The notes under the pieces were generated by a model that was not told the origin of the DNA, did no database searches, and worked only from the letters and a program-made list of their open reading frames with translations. Both the position numbers and the translations under genes were made by a program. A DNA stretch of 41,201 nucleotides from contig JANYHW010000009.1 of assembly GCA_025358885.1 (NCBI GenBank), forward strand, positions 1 through 41,201, read 5' to 3'. Below are positions 33,471-41,201 of this stretch, piece by piece; the first letter of the stretch is position 1; every line of letters begins with the position of its first letter. The DNA is from Cytophagales bacterium. GTDB lineage: Bacteria; Bacteroidota; Bacteroidia; Cytophagales; Cyclobacteriaceae.

Positions 33471-34595
33471 TCATACATACTGGTTCAACATTACAGGCAT
33501 CACCAGCATCAGAATATCTTCGTTCTTGTCTTTCTCTACTGGCAAGATCACTCCTGCCTTATTGGGCGCAGACATATTCAATCTTATTTGGTCGGTATCC
33601 AGGTTGCTAAGCATCTCGATCATGAATCGGGCGTTGAACCCTATCTCAATGTCCTCCCCCTCATGTTCGCAGGAGAGCCGCTCATTGGCTTCATTAGAGA
33701 AGTCCAGGTCCTCTGCAGAGACTTGCAATTCACTGCCCGTGATCTTCAGGCGCACCTGATGGGTGGTTTTGTTGGCATAAATGGATATGCGCTTCAATGA
33801 GCTGAGGAAATCACCCCGGCTGATGGTCATCTTGATGGTGCTGGACGCGGGGATAACATTTTCGTAGTCCGGGAATCGCTCATCAATCAGTCGGCAGATC
33901 ATGCGGATGGTGCCAAACTTAAAAAATGCGTTGGCCGTGTTAAAGTCGATCGTGACATCCGTATTTTCTGTTGGAAGTGTTGCCTTAAGCAGATTCAAGG
34001 CCTTGCGGGGAATAATAATCGTACTGCCACTTTCTGATTTCACATCGGTGCGGCGATAACGGACAAGGCGATGACCATCGGTGGACACAAACGTGGTGCT
34101 CTTCTCGCCCAGGTTCACATATACACCTGTCATTGCCGGGCGAAGTTCGTCGCTACTGGTGGCAAAAATAGTGTTGTTGATGGCCCTGGAAAGAACGTCT
34201 GAAGATACGGAAGCAGAAAAGTCATTGCTAACGGAGGGCACTTTCGGAAAATCTGTTGCGTTCTCCCCGGATAGCTTATATCGTCCATTGTCAGAACTCA
34301 GTTCAATGCTGTAGGTAGTCTCGTCAATAGAAAATGTAACTGGTTGATCCGGAAGATTTTTGAGGGTGTCGAGCAGTATCCGGGCAGGAACCGCAATGTT
34401 TCCACGCTCCTTCGATTCAACCGTAATTTCTGTGATCATAGAGGTCTGCAGATCGGATGCCGTCACTGTCAAATGGTTCTTGTCGATTTCAAAAAGGAAA
34501 TTCTCAAGGATAGGTACCACCGGATTGGTGGTGATCACTCCATTGATATAAGAAAGTTGCTTCAGCAAGTAGCTGGAGTTGACGATGAACTTCAT
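33471..34595 (-). CDS. dnaN: DNA polymerase III beta subunit (sliding clamp)
   Basis: A 374-residue clamp that rings DNA and tethers replicative polymerase. All three clamp domains are recognisable: MKFIVNSSYLLKQLSYINGVI at the start, NTIFATSSDELRPAMTGVYVN in the middle, FVSTDGHRLVRYRR, and the C-terminal VMPVMLNQYV, which contributes to the hydrophobic cleft for partner peptides. Length is normal. It stands alone with its own terminator, without dnaA or recF beside it, as is common in Bacteroidota. Confidence 0.97.
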   Translation of the reverse strand: MKFIVNSSYLLKQLSYINGVITTNPVVPILENFLFEIDKNHLTVTASDLQTSMITEITVESKERGNIAVPARILLDTLKNLPDQPVTFSIDETTYSIELSSDNGRYKLSGENATDFPKVPSVSNDFSASVSSDVLSRAINNTIFATSSDELRPAMTGVYVNLGEKSTTFVSTDGHRLVRYRRTDVKSESGSTIIIPRKALNLLKATLPTENTDVTIDFNTANAFFKFGTIRMICRLIDERFPDYENVIPASSTIKMTISRGDFLSSLKRISIYANKTTHQVRLKITGSELQVSAEDLDFSNEANERLSCEHEGEDIEIGFNARFMIEMLSNLDTDQIRLNMSAPNKAGVILPVEKDKNEDILMLVMPVMLNQYV

Positions 34596-34987
34596 GTACG
34601 TAAAGTGGTTTTAGTTGCGCCCGCTAAGTTAGGAAGAAAATGGGTTTTGAAAATAGCCGTTAGGAGCCGAAAAGGGCCATTTTAATGTCCAGATCCCGCT
34701 GCTGTCCTGTCCAAAGGCATATCATCTTCATGGCGCGATTCTGCTGCGTCTATGTCCGTGGATGTTGGCCTTCGCCAAGTGAGGTTTGTCAATGAATCAA
34801 AATGACATACTTCTTTAACGGTACTTCACTTAGAAATCACGTACCTCTAAAGCGGTATTTTGTTGACTGACCTGTTTACTTTTTAATAAAATGTTCATTA
34901 AACGAAGTGCAGTAAGTTATACTTGTACCGATTGATTACAAAATCGGTGAACGAAAATACTATCGACATAATTTTCCAAGATTAGAT
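34596..34987. other. 392-bp spacer between divergent dnaN and outer-membrane protein genes
   Basis: No convincing coding frame, tRNA or repeat array is seen. The left third, next to dnaN, is mixed; the right half becomes A/T-rich (around 34850-34985) and presumably holds the promoter of the outer-membrane gene. A 7-8-7 inverted repeat, ACCGATT (34927-34933) and AATCGGT (34942-34948), lies 40 bp before the ATG at 34988 and could be an operator or a 5' UTR hairpin. Confidence 0.5.
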
Positions 34988-35725
34988 ATGATCAAGCGAC
35001 CCAGAATATCTTTCACGATGGCGTTTGTTGCTCTTTTGCAATTGACTGCCTTTGCTCAAGGTGAACCTTCAACTGTCAGCGTTCCGGATAGCAAGTTTAG
35101 CTATGGTTTCCGGATAGGCGGTGTGGTTAGCATGTTTGGCTATGAACAACCACACACCGGTGCAAGGTTGGGGTACATGGTAGGAGGAATTGCCACATAC
35201 CGTCTTTCAGGCCAATTCTCGGTACAGGCCGAACCGTCCTATCTGCAGCAAGGGGGTACGTTATTACAGTTCACTGACAATACACGCTTTGGAGATACAT
35301 CACCCTTCAGTATCTACACGACCAATGCCAATGTCACCGTACACAGCATCGACATTCCTGTTCTGGCAAAGTATCATTTACCCGCATTGGGGAATTTTCA
35401 ATCCAATGTCGTTCTGGGACCCGCAATCGGATTTACCGTGGGTGCCACAGAAACGTATGAAAGAACATATAACTACGGACAACTCTACACTACGGTAACG
35501 GGTAAGCAGGCCGTCACCAGTCAATATGAACCATACCAATTCGGCGCCACGACCGGGTTTGGTGGGGAAATTAGTCTTGGTGGTAACCTGCGTTTATTGA
35601 TGGACCTGAGATACCGCTATGGAATTACTCCAATAAAAAAGGGTTTCAGCTATATCGACCTCAACAGCGTGCAGGGCAACCTGACAACGCATTCAGTTTA
35701 TTTTACCCTGGGAGTAGGATTCTAA
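34988..35725 (+). CDS. Outer-membrane beta-barrel protein (PorT-like/OMP_b-brl_2)
   Basis: A 245-residue protein with a signal peptide (MIKRPRISFTMAFVALLQLTAFAQ, cleaved after FAQ or nearby). The mature part alternates polar and hydrophobic residues in strands typical of eight-stranded barrels: KFSYGFRIGGVVSMFGY, QFSVQAEPSYLQQGG, VLGPAIGFTVGATETY, and the last strand SVYFTLGVGF ending in Phe, as expected for barrel assembly. Cargo or ligand is unknown. A lipoprotein gene follows on the same strand, so the two may form an envelope pair. Confidence 0.83.
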   Translation: MIKRPRISFTMAFVALLQLTAFAQGEPSTVSVPDSKFSYGFRIGGVVSMFGYEQPHTGARLGYMVGGIATYRLSGQFSVQAEPSYLQQGGTLLQFTDNTRFGDTSPFSIYTTNANVTVHSIDIPVLAKYHLPALGNFQSNVVLGPAIGFTVGATETYERTYNYGQLYTTVTGKQAVTSQYEPYQFGATTGFGGEISLGGNLRLLMDLRYRYGITPIKKGFSYIDLNSVQGNLTTHSVYFTLGVGF

Positions 35726-35770
35726 GGATCATCATATATGAACATTCAACCAACCAAATACACATCTACT

Positions 35771-36961
35771 ATGAAACGAACATTTAATATTGTCGCAGGC
35801 GCGCTGCTCGTTGTGCTCGCAACGATTGTTATCTCCTGCAAGGACCAATTCACAGAACAGGATGCCCTCAATGCACAGCAGCAGATTGATCTTGCTTTGT
35901 ACATTGTCAATCAAAGTGATCCTGTGCAAGGCCCTATCAATGGAGCAACAGTTATCTTCAGCCAAAACGGCGTAAGCAAGACCGTTACCACAGATGCTAC
36001 CGGAGCTGCGTTATTTCCCAAGATCAAGGTCGGCGACTTCATTTACAGTGTTGCCGCCACCAACTTCATCAGCACGGCGGGTACTGGCTCGGCCAGTTCA
36101 ACCAATTTCCGCGAAGGCCAGATGACCATTACGGTGGCTATGATTTCTACCTCTGATGCAGACCTCGCGACAGTTAAGGGTACGCTCACCGTAGATACTG
36201 ATGCAACCAACCTTACCCGGGAAGTAGCCGGAGCAGTTGACGTATTCTTCGACGTGTATCTGAATTCAGGTCAACGCACCTTTACCATCAAGACCGATGC
36301 TTCCGGCAACTACCTGATGAAGGTTCCTGTAAACTCCACCAGTACGACCACGATAGTCGTGCGCTACGGAGATTTCGAGACCAACCAGACTATCGCTTTG
36401 AACCAATATGGAGATGAGACAGGCTCCTTCACCACGGTGCCACAATTGCTGCCAAGGAAAGACGTTGTCAAGACCCTATTTTCAATGAGCACGGATGGAA
36501 GTCAGTATATTAACATTCCAAGCGCATTCAATGTACGTTCGCTTTATGCCATTGTCGATGCTGCTCCGGCTGCAGGTACGCTGGCGATCATCAACGGCGT
36601 TACTGTCAACAGTTCGGGCCAGATAACGGATGTTTCATTCCTCACGGGTGGTAACTATACTGGTGACGCCGATGGCAAGGTCAATGTAACCTTTACGTCA
36701 CTTGATGGCGGATCAGGGGCCACACTGCAGATTACCCTTGGAAACAATTCAAATGTTCAGAATGCCTATTTTGGGCTTGGCACAGGAGCATCCAAGGTTT
36801 TGGTCGGAGGCAGCGGCTACCCAACCAGTAATTTCAGCCTCAACAAGATATCCACCCGCACCCCTTCGGCCCGCACCTTGCTCACCGTGACCAAAGGAAC
36901 CATCACGGTTGCGAACGGAGACTACGGCACGGGGATATATCGGCCAAGGCAAATATTCTAG
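35771..36961 (+). CDS. Lipoprotein with Ig-like/carboxypeptidase-regulatory-type domain
   Basis: A 396-residue protein from ATG 35771; the frame is open to 35738 but the earlier ATG would add 11 residues before the signal. The signal MKRTFNIVAGALLVVLATIVISCKD ends in a lipobox with Cys23, followed by Lys-Asp, which suggests a cell-surface or outer-membrane lipoprotein. Residues 55-110 (PINGATVIFSQNGVSKTVTT, DATGAALFPKIKVGDFIYSV) resemble a carboxypeptidase-regulatory-like Ig fold, and a second such block follows (TFTIKTDASGNYLMKVPVN). The Gly/Ser/Thr-rich C-terminal third is repetitive. Function unknown. It ends in front of a strong bidirectional terminator. Confidence 0.82.
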   Translation: MKRTFNIVAGALLVVLATIVISCKDQFTEQDALNAQQQIDLALYIVNQSDPVQGPINGATVIFSQNGVSKTVTTDATGAALFPKIKVGDFIYSVAATNFISTAGTGSASSTNFREGQMTITVAMISTSDADLATVKGTLTVDTDATNLTREVAGAVDVFFDVYLNSGQRTFTIKTDASGNYLMKVPVNSTSTTTIVVRYGDFETNQTIALNQYGDETGSFTTVPQLLPRKDVVKTLFSMSTDGSQYINIPSAFNVRSLYAIVDAAPAAGTLAIINGVTVNSSGQITDVSFLTGGNYTGDADGKVNVTFTSLDGGSGATLQITLGNNSNVQNAYFGLGTGASKVLVGGSGYPTSNFSLNKISTRTPSARTLLTVTKGTITVANGDYGTGIYRPRQIF

Positions 36962-36974
36962 GAATTACCCGATC

Positions 36975-37011
36975 AAAAAAAAGGGGCCTTGTATACAGGG
37001 CCTCTTTTTTT
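36975..37011. terminator. Bidirectional intrinsic terminator
   Basis: AAAAAAAGGGGCC pairs with GGCCTCTTTTTTT (one G-U pair) around a 10-base loop, so a T run follows the stem in both directions. It separates the rightward lipoprotein gene from the leftward DUF4340 gene and would serve both. Confidence 0.85.
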
Positions 37012-37027
37012 GGCTAATCCATTACAG

Positions 37028-37963
37028 TTAAGGAGCAAAATAGGACCGCTTTTTTACAATGTCCCCGATTGACTTTTTATCAAGGGCTATAAACTGACCA
37101 TCGGACATCTTTCCGAACACTTCATGGTCATTCTTCCTTGGAGAATACAACTCGAGTGAAAATGACCGACTGGCGATGTCTTGTATTTCAATGCGCGCAA
37201 GGGGAACAACCTTTGTCAAACTGTCAATGCCTGGCTGACTCGTGGAAACAAATCTTTTGGCGAACAGCAAGGATATGGCATCCATGTAGTTGTTCAGTTT
37301 GGCGGTGTCCACTTTCGGCAGATTCTTGATCACGGGATACCTATCCTTCATTTCAACTTCAAAGTTCTCTGCCGGCTCTTTGGCATACGTTGCTGCAAGG
37401 TGTCTGAAATTCCGCCAGTTGAAATCAAATACCCTCTTATTGCGCCAACCATTTTCATTCAATTCCAGGATACCTGCGACGTACACCCTATATCCGGGTA
37501 TCGCCATCTGATAAGGTTGCGAATCACCGTCCCTCAGGAAAGATGCTTCGGTCTTAAGGCTATTGCCACCGGCATAAAATTTTGAAACCATTTGACTTCC
37601 CTGAAAAACGGATACCTGAGTTCCTGAATTCTGTAAGGATTGTCGCACTGAATCTTTCAACTTTGCCGCTACCGGCCTCCTTGGCTCAACCTGGCGGAGG
37701 GTGGCAAACAACACCTTGATCATTTGCATGTCAGCCCCCCACTTCCCATTTACAATCCACTGGTTGTTTTCAAATCTTAACTCCACTATTCCTGATGTGG
37801 AATTCAATACCACACGATCAATTTTTTCAGACTCCAGAACCTTGAAATAATCAGGGTCAATGACTGGAACAGTTTTGTCTGTAGAGAAAATCATCAGGCA
37901 TAACGAAACAATTGACAATAACGCCAGGGACAGGATCAGGGATATGTTCTTCGTTCCTTGCAT
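37028..37963 (-). CDS. DUF4340 domain protein, membrane-anchored
   Basis: A 311-residue protein with one N-terminal hydrophobic helix (ISLILSLALLSIVSLCLMIF), then a mostly beta-rich extracytoplasmic part: EKIDRVVLNSTSGIVELRFENNQWIVNG is the typical opening of the DUF4340 repeat, followed by a second, weaker one. DUF4340 proteins are often encoded next to GldG-like ABC components, and here the gene directly follows gldG. ATG 37963 is preferred; a GTG six bases upstream is possible. It is the last gene of the gld unit and may be an accessory part of the exporter (inference). Confidence 0.83.
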   Translation of the reverse strand: MQGTKNISLILSLALLSIVSLCLMIFSTDKTVPVIDPDYFKVLESEKIDRVVLNSTSGIVELRFENNQWIVNGKWGADMQMIKVLFATLRQVEPRRPVAAKLKDSVRQSLQNSGTQVSVFQGSQMVSKFYAGGNSLKTEASFLRDGDSQPYQMAIPGYRVYVAGILELNENGWRNKRVFDFNWRNFRHLAATYAKEPAENFEVEMKDRYPVIKNLPKVDTAKLNNYMDAISLLFAKRFVSTSQPGIDSLTKVVPLARIEIQDIASRSFSLELYSPRKNDHEVFGKMSDGQFIALDKKSIGDIVKKRSYFAP

Positions 37964-37969
37964 AGTCAC

Positions 37970-39682
37970 TCAATTACCATCTGGGGTCGTGCGATGCATC
38001 TCAAAACTGCCATACTTCCTCTTTCTGAGATAAGTCTTCAGAATACCCAACAGCACCAGCAGGACAATGGGAAGTGCAAGATTGATTATCTGCCATTTCC
38101 ACCTGTTGTTCTTTATTTTTTCTTTATCCAATGGCCTAATCTTCACTTCTTTGTTGCGTGCATTGATCAGCCCAGAATCATTGGACAGGTAGGCAACCAT
38201 ATTCATAATCAATTCCAGGTTTGCGAAGGTCGTTCCTGAAAAATTATCCAAACCCAGGGGCTGAGGTTGACCCGTTCTTGGATTGATCTCATTGCGGGCC
38301 AGATCACCATCACCGACCACAATTATTTTAGCAAGGACTCCTTGCTTCCTGAATCCCGTGGTATCAATTCCTTCCGGGAGGAATCTGTTGCGATACACAG
38401 AAGTAAATTTTCCTTCCAACAAATAAGCCATAACAATAGGGCCCGCAGAAAAATTCTCTTTGCGGATCTCCTTACGAAGATCATTCACATTCACCCGGAC
38501 CGGTGACATTACCTTACGGGCATAGATCGACGAAAACAGCAAGGGTGTCTTTCGGATTCCTGTAGCCTTTACAGTATCAATACTGCTGGCCATTTTCAAT
38601 GAGGTTGCGTCCAGGTTTCTGGTGATGGGATGATCAGCATACTGATTGATCAAGGGGAAAAAGGGCCATTCGATAGGACTCATTTGAGGCTTTCCATTCA
38701 ACATGCCAGTGATCACTGGAAACCTCAGCGAAAAAAGATCCTGAACGGCATCTTGATTGATCCTCGCACCATAATGAAATATCTGATCTTCAAGACCAAG
38801 GGTATAAGGCCTGGCAAAGTAGTTCTCCCTTGAGGCGCTGTCGACGCTGGCATCCAGCTGGTCCAGCAAGAGCAAGAGCTTGCCTCCCTTCATGAGATAT
38901 TGATCCAGGCGATATTTGTCCTGTTCGGAAAATACCTGTGTAGGTTTCGCCAGTACCAAGACATCAAAATCAGTGAGTACATGTTGGTCTAGCCTTGTCT
39001 TGACCACATCAAAAGATTCCAGCAGGCTGGCATACAAGCTGGCCATGTGTAAACTATCGAGTTCACCATGGCCCTGGATGAGTCCAACCTTCCTGCGGTC
39101 AACATTGGATAGTTTGTCTATCGCGTTCGCAAATTCAAATTCAAGTCCCTCGATGGATTGATTCAATACTTCATCTGATCCCTCTGCGCGATTGCCCCTG
39201 ACCAACATCACGCCGGTTTCGGCGCCACCAAATGAAACCAATGCACCCGGAAAAACAATTTTTTCAGTTCGCTGGCCATCTTTCGTGGCAATGACATTCA
39301 TAGGCTGAATGCCATTTGCCGCCAAGGCCATCATGAATTCCTGCTGTGCATTTTGTCCCGCTGCTGCTGCCGGGTTGACGAAGCTGTAACGGATTTTGTT
39401 GTGTGAGTACACCCTGAATTCCTCCAGGGTCTCGCGTACGGCTTTATGGAGTCGTTGAAAACCAGCGTTGATATTGCCTTCCAGGTACACCTCAATGTAC
39501 ACATCATCATCCAGGTTATTCAGAAGCTCCCTAGTTGGCGATTTAATGGTATAGCGTTGCTCTTCCGTGAGATCCAGGCGGAAGAAATACAAAGTAGCCA
39601 ACTGATTGAATATGATGGCTAGCACGAGGCCATTGGCAAACACCAGCAGGTCACCCCATTTCTTATTATTCCACTTTACCAT
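37970..39682 (-). CDS. gldG: Gliding motility ABC transporter auxiliary protein GldG
   Basis: A 570-residue protein with an N-terminal membrane helix (GLVLAIIFNQLATLYFF), a large periplasmic ABC_transp_aux-type domain (RYTIKSPTRELLNNLDDDVYIEVYLEG; GKLLLLLDQLDASVDS; VVGDGDLARNEINPRTGQPQPLGLDN) and a C-terminal helix (WQIINLALPIVLLVLLGILKTYL) followed by a basic tail. In Flavobacterium, GldA, GldF and GldG are required for gliding and are thought to form an ABC transporter. It overlaps gldF by 7 bp. Length matches GldG. Confidence 0.93.
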   Translation of the reverse strand: MVKWNNKKWGDLLVFANGLVLAIIFNQLATLYFFRLDLTEEQRYTIKSPTRELLNNLDDDVYIEVYLEGNINAGFQRLHKAVRETLEEFRVYSHNKIRYSFVNPAAAAGQNAQQEFMMALAANGIQPMNVIATKDGQRTEKIVFPGALVSFGGAETGVMLVRGNRAEGSDEVLNQSIEGLEFEFANAIDKLSNVDRRKVGLIQGHGELDSLHMASLYASLLESFDVVKTRLDQHVLTDFDVLVLAKPTQVFSEQDKYRLDQYLMKGGKLLLLLDQLDASVDSASRENYFARPYTLGLEDQIFHYGARINQDAVQDLFSLRFPVITGMLNGKPQMSPIEWPFFPLINQYADHPITRNLDATSLKMASSIDTVKATGIRKTPLLFSSIYARKVMSPVRVNVNDLRKEIRKENFSAGPIVMAYLLEGKFTSVYRNRFLPEGIDTTGFRKQGVLAKIIVVGDGDLARNEINPRTGQPQPLGLDNFSGTTFANLELIMNMVAYLSNDSGLINARNKEVKIRPLDKEKIKNNRWKWQIINLALPIVLLVLLGILKTYLRKRKYGSFEMHRTTPDGN

Positions 39683-40404
39683 GACCTGCTTGATAAAATA
39701 GTTTTCGTGGATAGCAACAACATACCGGCAACACTTAGAAAATAAATCAGGTCGCGGCTGTCAATTACTCCTTTGCTCAATGATTCATAGTGATACATTA
39801 TTCCCCATTGTTTCATTTGAAGAGAAATGCCGCCATCGCTGATTAATGTTGCAGCTGAATCAAAACCGGAATACAAGATAAAACAAGAGAAAGCTGCTCC
39901 TATGAAGGAAATGATCTGATTGGACGTGATGGAGGAAGCAAAAATCCCTATAGCGCAAAATACACCACCCAACAGAATCAGTCCAACAAAAGATCCTACG
40001 ACACCAGGTGTATCAATATTGCCCTGAGGGCTCCCCAGGGTATACAGCGTAAAGTAGTATACAATGGTGGGGAAGACTGACAGGGCCACCAGGAAAAAAC
40101 AGGCGATGAACTTGCCACCCACGATGGCGCTTATCGTCAAAGGTTTAGTCAGTAGCAATTCCAGAGTTCCTAGTTTGCGCTCTTCTGCAAAACTCTTCAT
40201 GGTAATGGCCGGGACCAGAAATATGAAAACATATGGACCATATGAAAAAAGGGTATCCATGTCCGCATAACCATAGTCGAGTACCGAAGTCACCGGGAAG
40301 ACCCACATGAGCAAACCCATGGCCATCAGAAAAACAATAACCACCATGTATCCCATGAGGGAATTCAGGAAGCCATTAAACTCTTTTAGGAATATGTGAG
40401 TCAT
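39676..40404 (-). CDS. gldF: Gliding motility ABC transporter permease GldF
   Basis: A 242-residue ABC-2-type permease with six hydrophobic segments, for example SLMGYMVVIVFLMAMGLLMW, YVFIFLVPAITMKSFAEERK, FIACFFLVALSVFPTIVYYF and VGLILLGGVFCAIGIFASS. The MKSFAEERKLGTLELLLTKPL block is the cytosolic coupling region typical of the GldF/NosY branch. It overlaps the ATPase gene by 4 bp (ATGA) and gldG by 7 bp, so the three are translationally coupled. Confidence 0.94.
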   Translation of the reverse strand: MTHIFLKEFNGFLNSLMGYMVVIVFLMAMGLLMWVFPVTSVLDYGYADMDTLFSYGPYVFIFLVPAITMKSFAEERKLGTLELLLTKPLTISAIVGGKFIACFFLVALSVFPTIVYYFTLYTLGSPQGNIDTPGVVGSFVGLILLGGVFCAIGIFASSITSNQIISFIGAAFSCFILYSGFDSAATLISDGGISLQMKQWGIMYHYESLSKGVIDSRDLIYFLSVAGMLLLSTKTILSSRSW

Positions 40405-41201
40405 GATGGCAATTGGGTTTGCTGCTGACTGGTGAGCTGGCCAAAGATCGATTCAAGAGAAGTCTCTTCCTGCCTGAGTTCGATTAGCGAAAGTTTCTTT
40501 TCAACAGCAAACTGTACCATGCGACTCCGGATATCTTCGCGCCCTCTTGCTTTGAGTTGAAATTTGAAATTGGCAATTTTCCGGACCTGCTCGACTCCCT
40601 CTACCGTCGACAGCTCATCCACAGTAACCTCGTTGGAAAATTCTACTATCAAATAGGTGCCACCACCCTGAAGCAGAGTTTCAAGGCGGTCATCGGCAAC
40701 AATTTTTCCCTTATTGATTACAATCACCCTATCACACAGGGCCTCTACCTCCTGGAGGATGTGTGTGGAGAACAATACCGTTTTGCTTTTGCTCACCGAT
40801 TTGATCAACCTTCTAATTTCTATCAATTGGTTGGGGTCCAATCCGGAGGTAGGTTCGTCCAGGATGAGTACTTTGGGATCATGGATGAGTGCCTGCGCAA
40901 GCCCTACGCGCTGCCGAAAGCCCTTGGAGAGCATCCCAATTCTCTTGTTCTGTTCTTCCGTGAGGCCGCACAGTCTGACCATTTCAAGCACGCGTTCTCT
41001 GATGAATCCCCGTCTTAATCCATAGACGCCACCCATGAAGCGGAGATATTCATGGACATACATGTCCACATACAAGGGGTTGTGCTCTGGCAGGTAACCC
41101 GTCATGCGTTTGACCGCTATGGGGTGATCAGCAACACTCATTCCTCCAACATACGCTTCACCCGAAGTTTGTGGCATATACCCGCAAATGACCTTCATCG
41201 T
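40401..41201 (-). CDS. gldA: Gliding motility ABC transporter ATPase GldA (N-terminus outside window)
   Basis: At least 267 residues; the frame runs through the window edge, and the first visible residues (TMKVICGYMPQTSGEAYVGG) follow the Walker A region, so the P-loop lies just outside. Visible motifs: Q-loop region YLPEHNPLY, signature LSKGFRQRVGLAQAL, Walker B VLILDEPTSGLDP and the switch His in FSTHIL. The C-terminal extension after about residue 180 is of the kind seen in GldA/drug-exporter ATPases. It is the first visible gene of the leftward gld unit and would power GldF/GldG. Confidence 0.92.
   Translation of the reverse strand, partial: TMKVICGYMPQTSGEAYVGGMSVADHPIAVKRMTGYLPEHNPLYVDMYVHEYLRFMGGVYGLRRGFIRERVLEMVRLCGLTEEQNKRIGMLSKGFRQRVGLAQALIHDPKVLILDEPTSGLDPNQLIEIRRLIKSVSKSKTVLFSTHILQEVEALCDRVIVINKGKIVADDRLETLLQGGGTYLIVEFSNEVTVDELSTVEGVEQVRKIANFKFQLKARGREDIRSRMVQFAVEKKLSLIELRQEETSLESIFGQLTSQQQTQLPS

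Noticed and set aside
1-41201. CRISPR array, prophage or integrase-bearing island
   Set aside because: No spaced direct repeats, integrase, transposase, tRNA attachment site or phage gene could be found, despite the rearranged look of the first 9.6 kb.

Overview
The window reads as a chromosomal stretch of a Bacteroidota bacterium, most likely a Cytophagales relative of the Chryseolinea/Ohtaekwangia type (inference). The pointers are a GldA/GldF/GldG gliding ABC transporter, a protein ending in a type B (CHU_C) type IX secretion sorting domain, a cysteine-free L32 of the Bacteroidota type, an EF-P with an Asn loop tip, and start codons with little Shine-Dalgarno signal. No tRNA, rRNA, CRISPR array, integrase or intact insertion sequence was seen.

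Layout. (1) Positions 1-9640 look like an accessory, rearranged region. It holds the C-terminal end of a PD40 beta-propeller protein and a TIR-STAND-TPR protein (880-3708, NLR-like architecture). A leftward methyltransferase and an orphan molybdenum hydroxylase large subunit follow. A second TIR protein (7247-9406) shares the same roughly 190-residue N-terminal module but continues into a membrane segment, a FlgO/TolB-like domain and TPRs. A third copy of the TIR gene start survives as a 21-base coding stub at 9554. The spacers here carry A/T-rich and period-8 degenerate repeats and a 20-bp perfect inverted repeat. (2) 9623-15866: sppA, folK, fabD and a large type-IX-secreted cell-surface protein. 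(3) 16026-18640: a DUF1800-DUF1501 pair. (4) 18737-21747: a small conserved-looking protein, a PlsB-like acyltransferase and gpsA. The last two overlap and together would make and acylate glycerol 3-phosphate. (5) 21742-26976, leftward: rsmA-mgtE, a membrane pentapeptide-repeat protein with its own terminator, then greA-HIT-PLP enzyme. (6) 27165-33362, rightward core block: pdxA, a TerB-like protein, DUF177/YceD, rpmF, fabH, efp, accB, accC. Ribosome and EF-P genes are mixed with fatty-acid initiation genes, and an intrinsic terminator sits between rpmF and fabH. (7) dnaN (leftward, with terminator). (8) An outer-membrane beta-barrel gene followed by a lipoprotein gene, ending in a bidirectional terminator. 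(9) The leftward gldA-gldF-gldG-DUF4340 operon, whose first gene runs off the right edge.

The most interesting part is the TIR locus. One N-terminal TIR module, keeping a candidate catalytic Glu, is joined to two different C-terminal sensor or scaffold modules within 9 kb, and a truncated third start lies beside them. This fits a TIR family that spreads by duplication and domain swapping. A role in abortive-infection defence or in signalling is an inference from architecture only.
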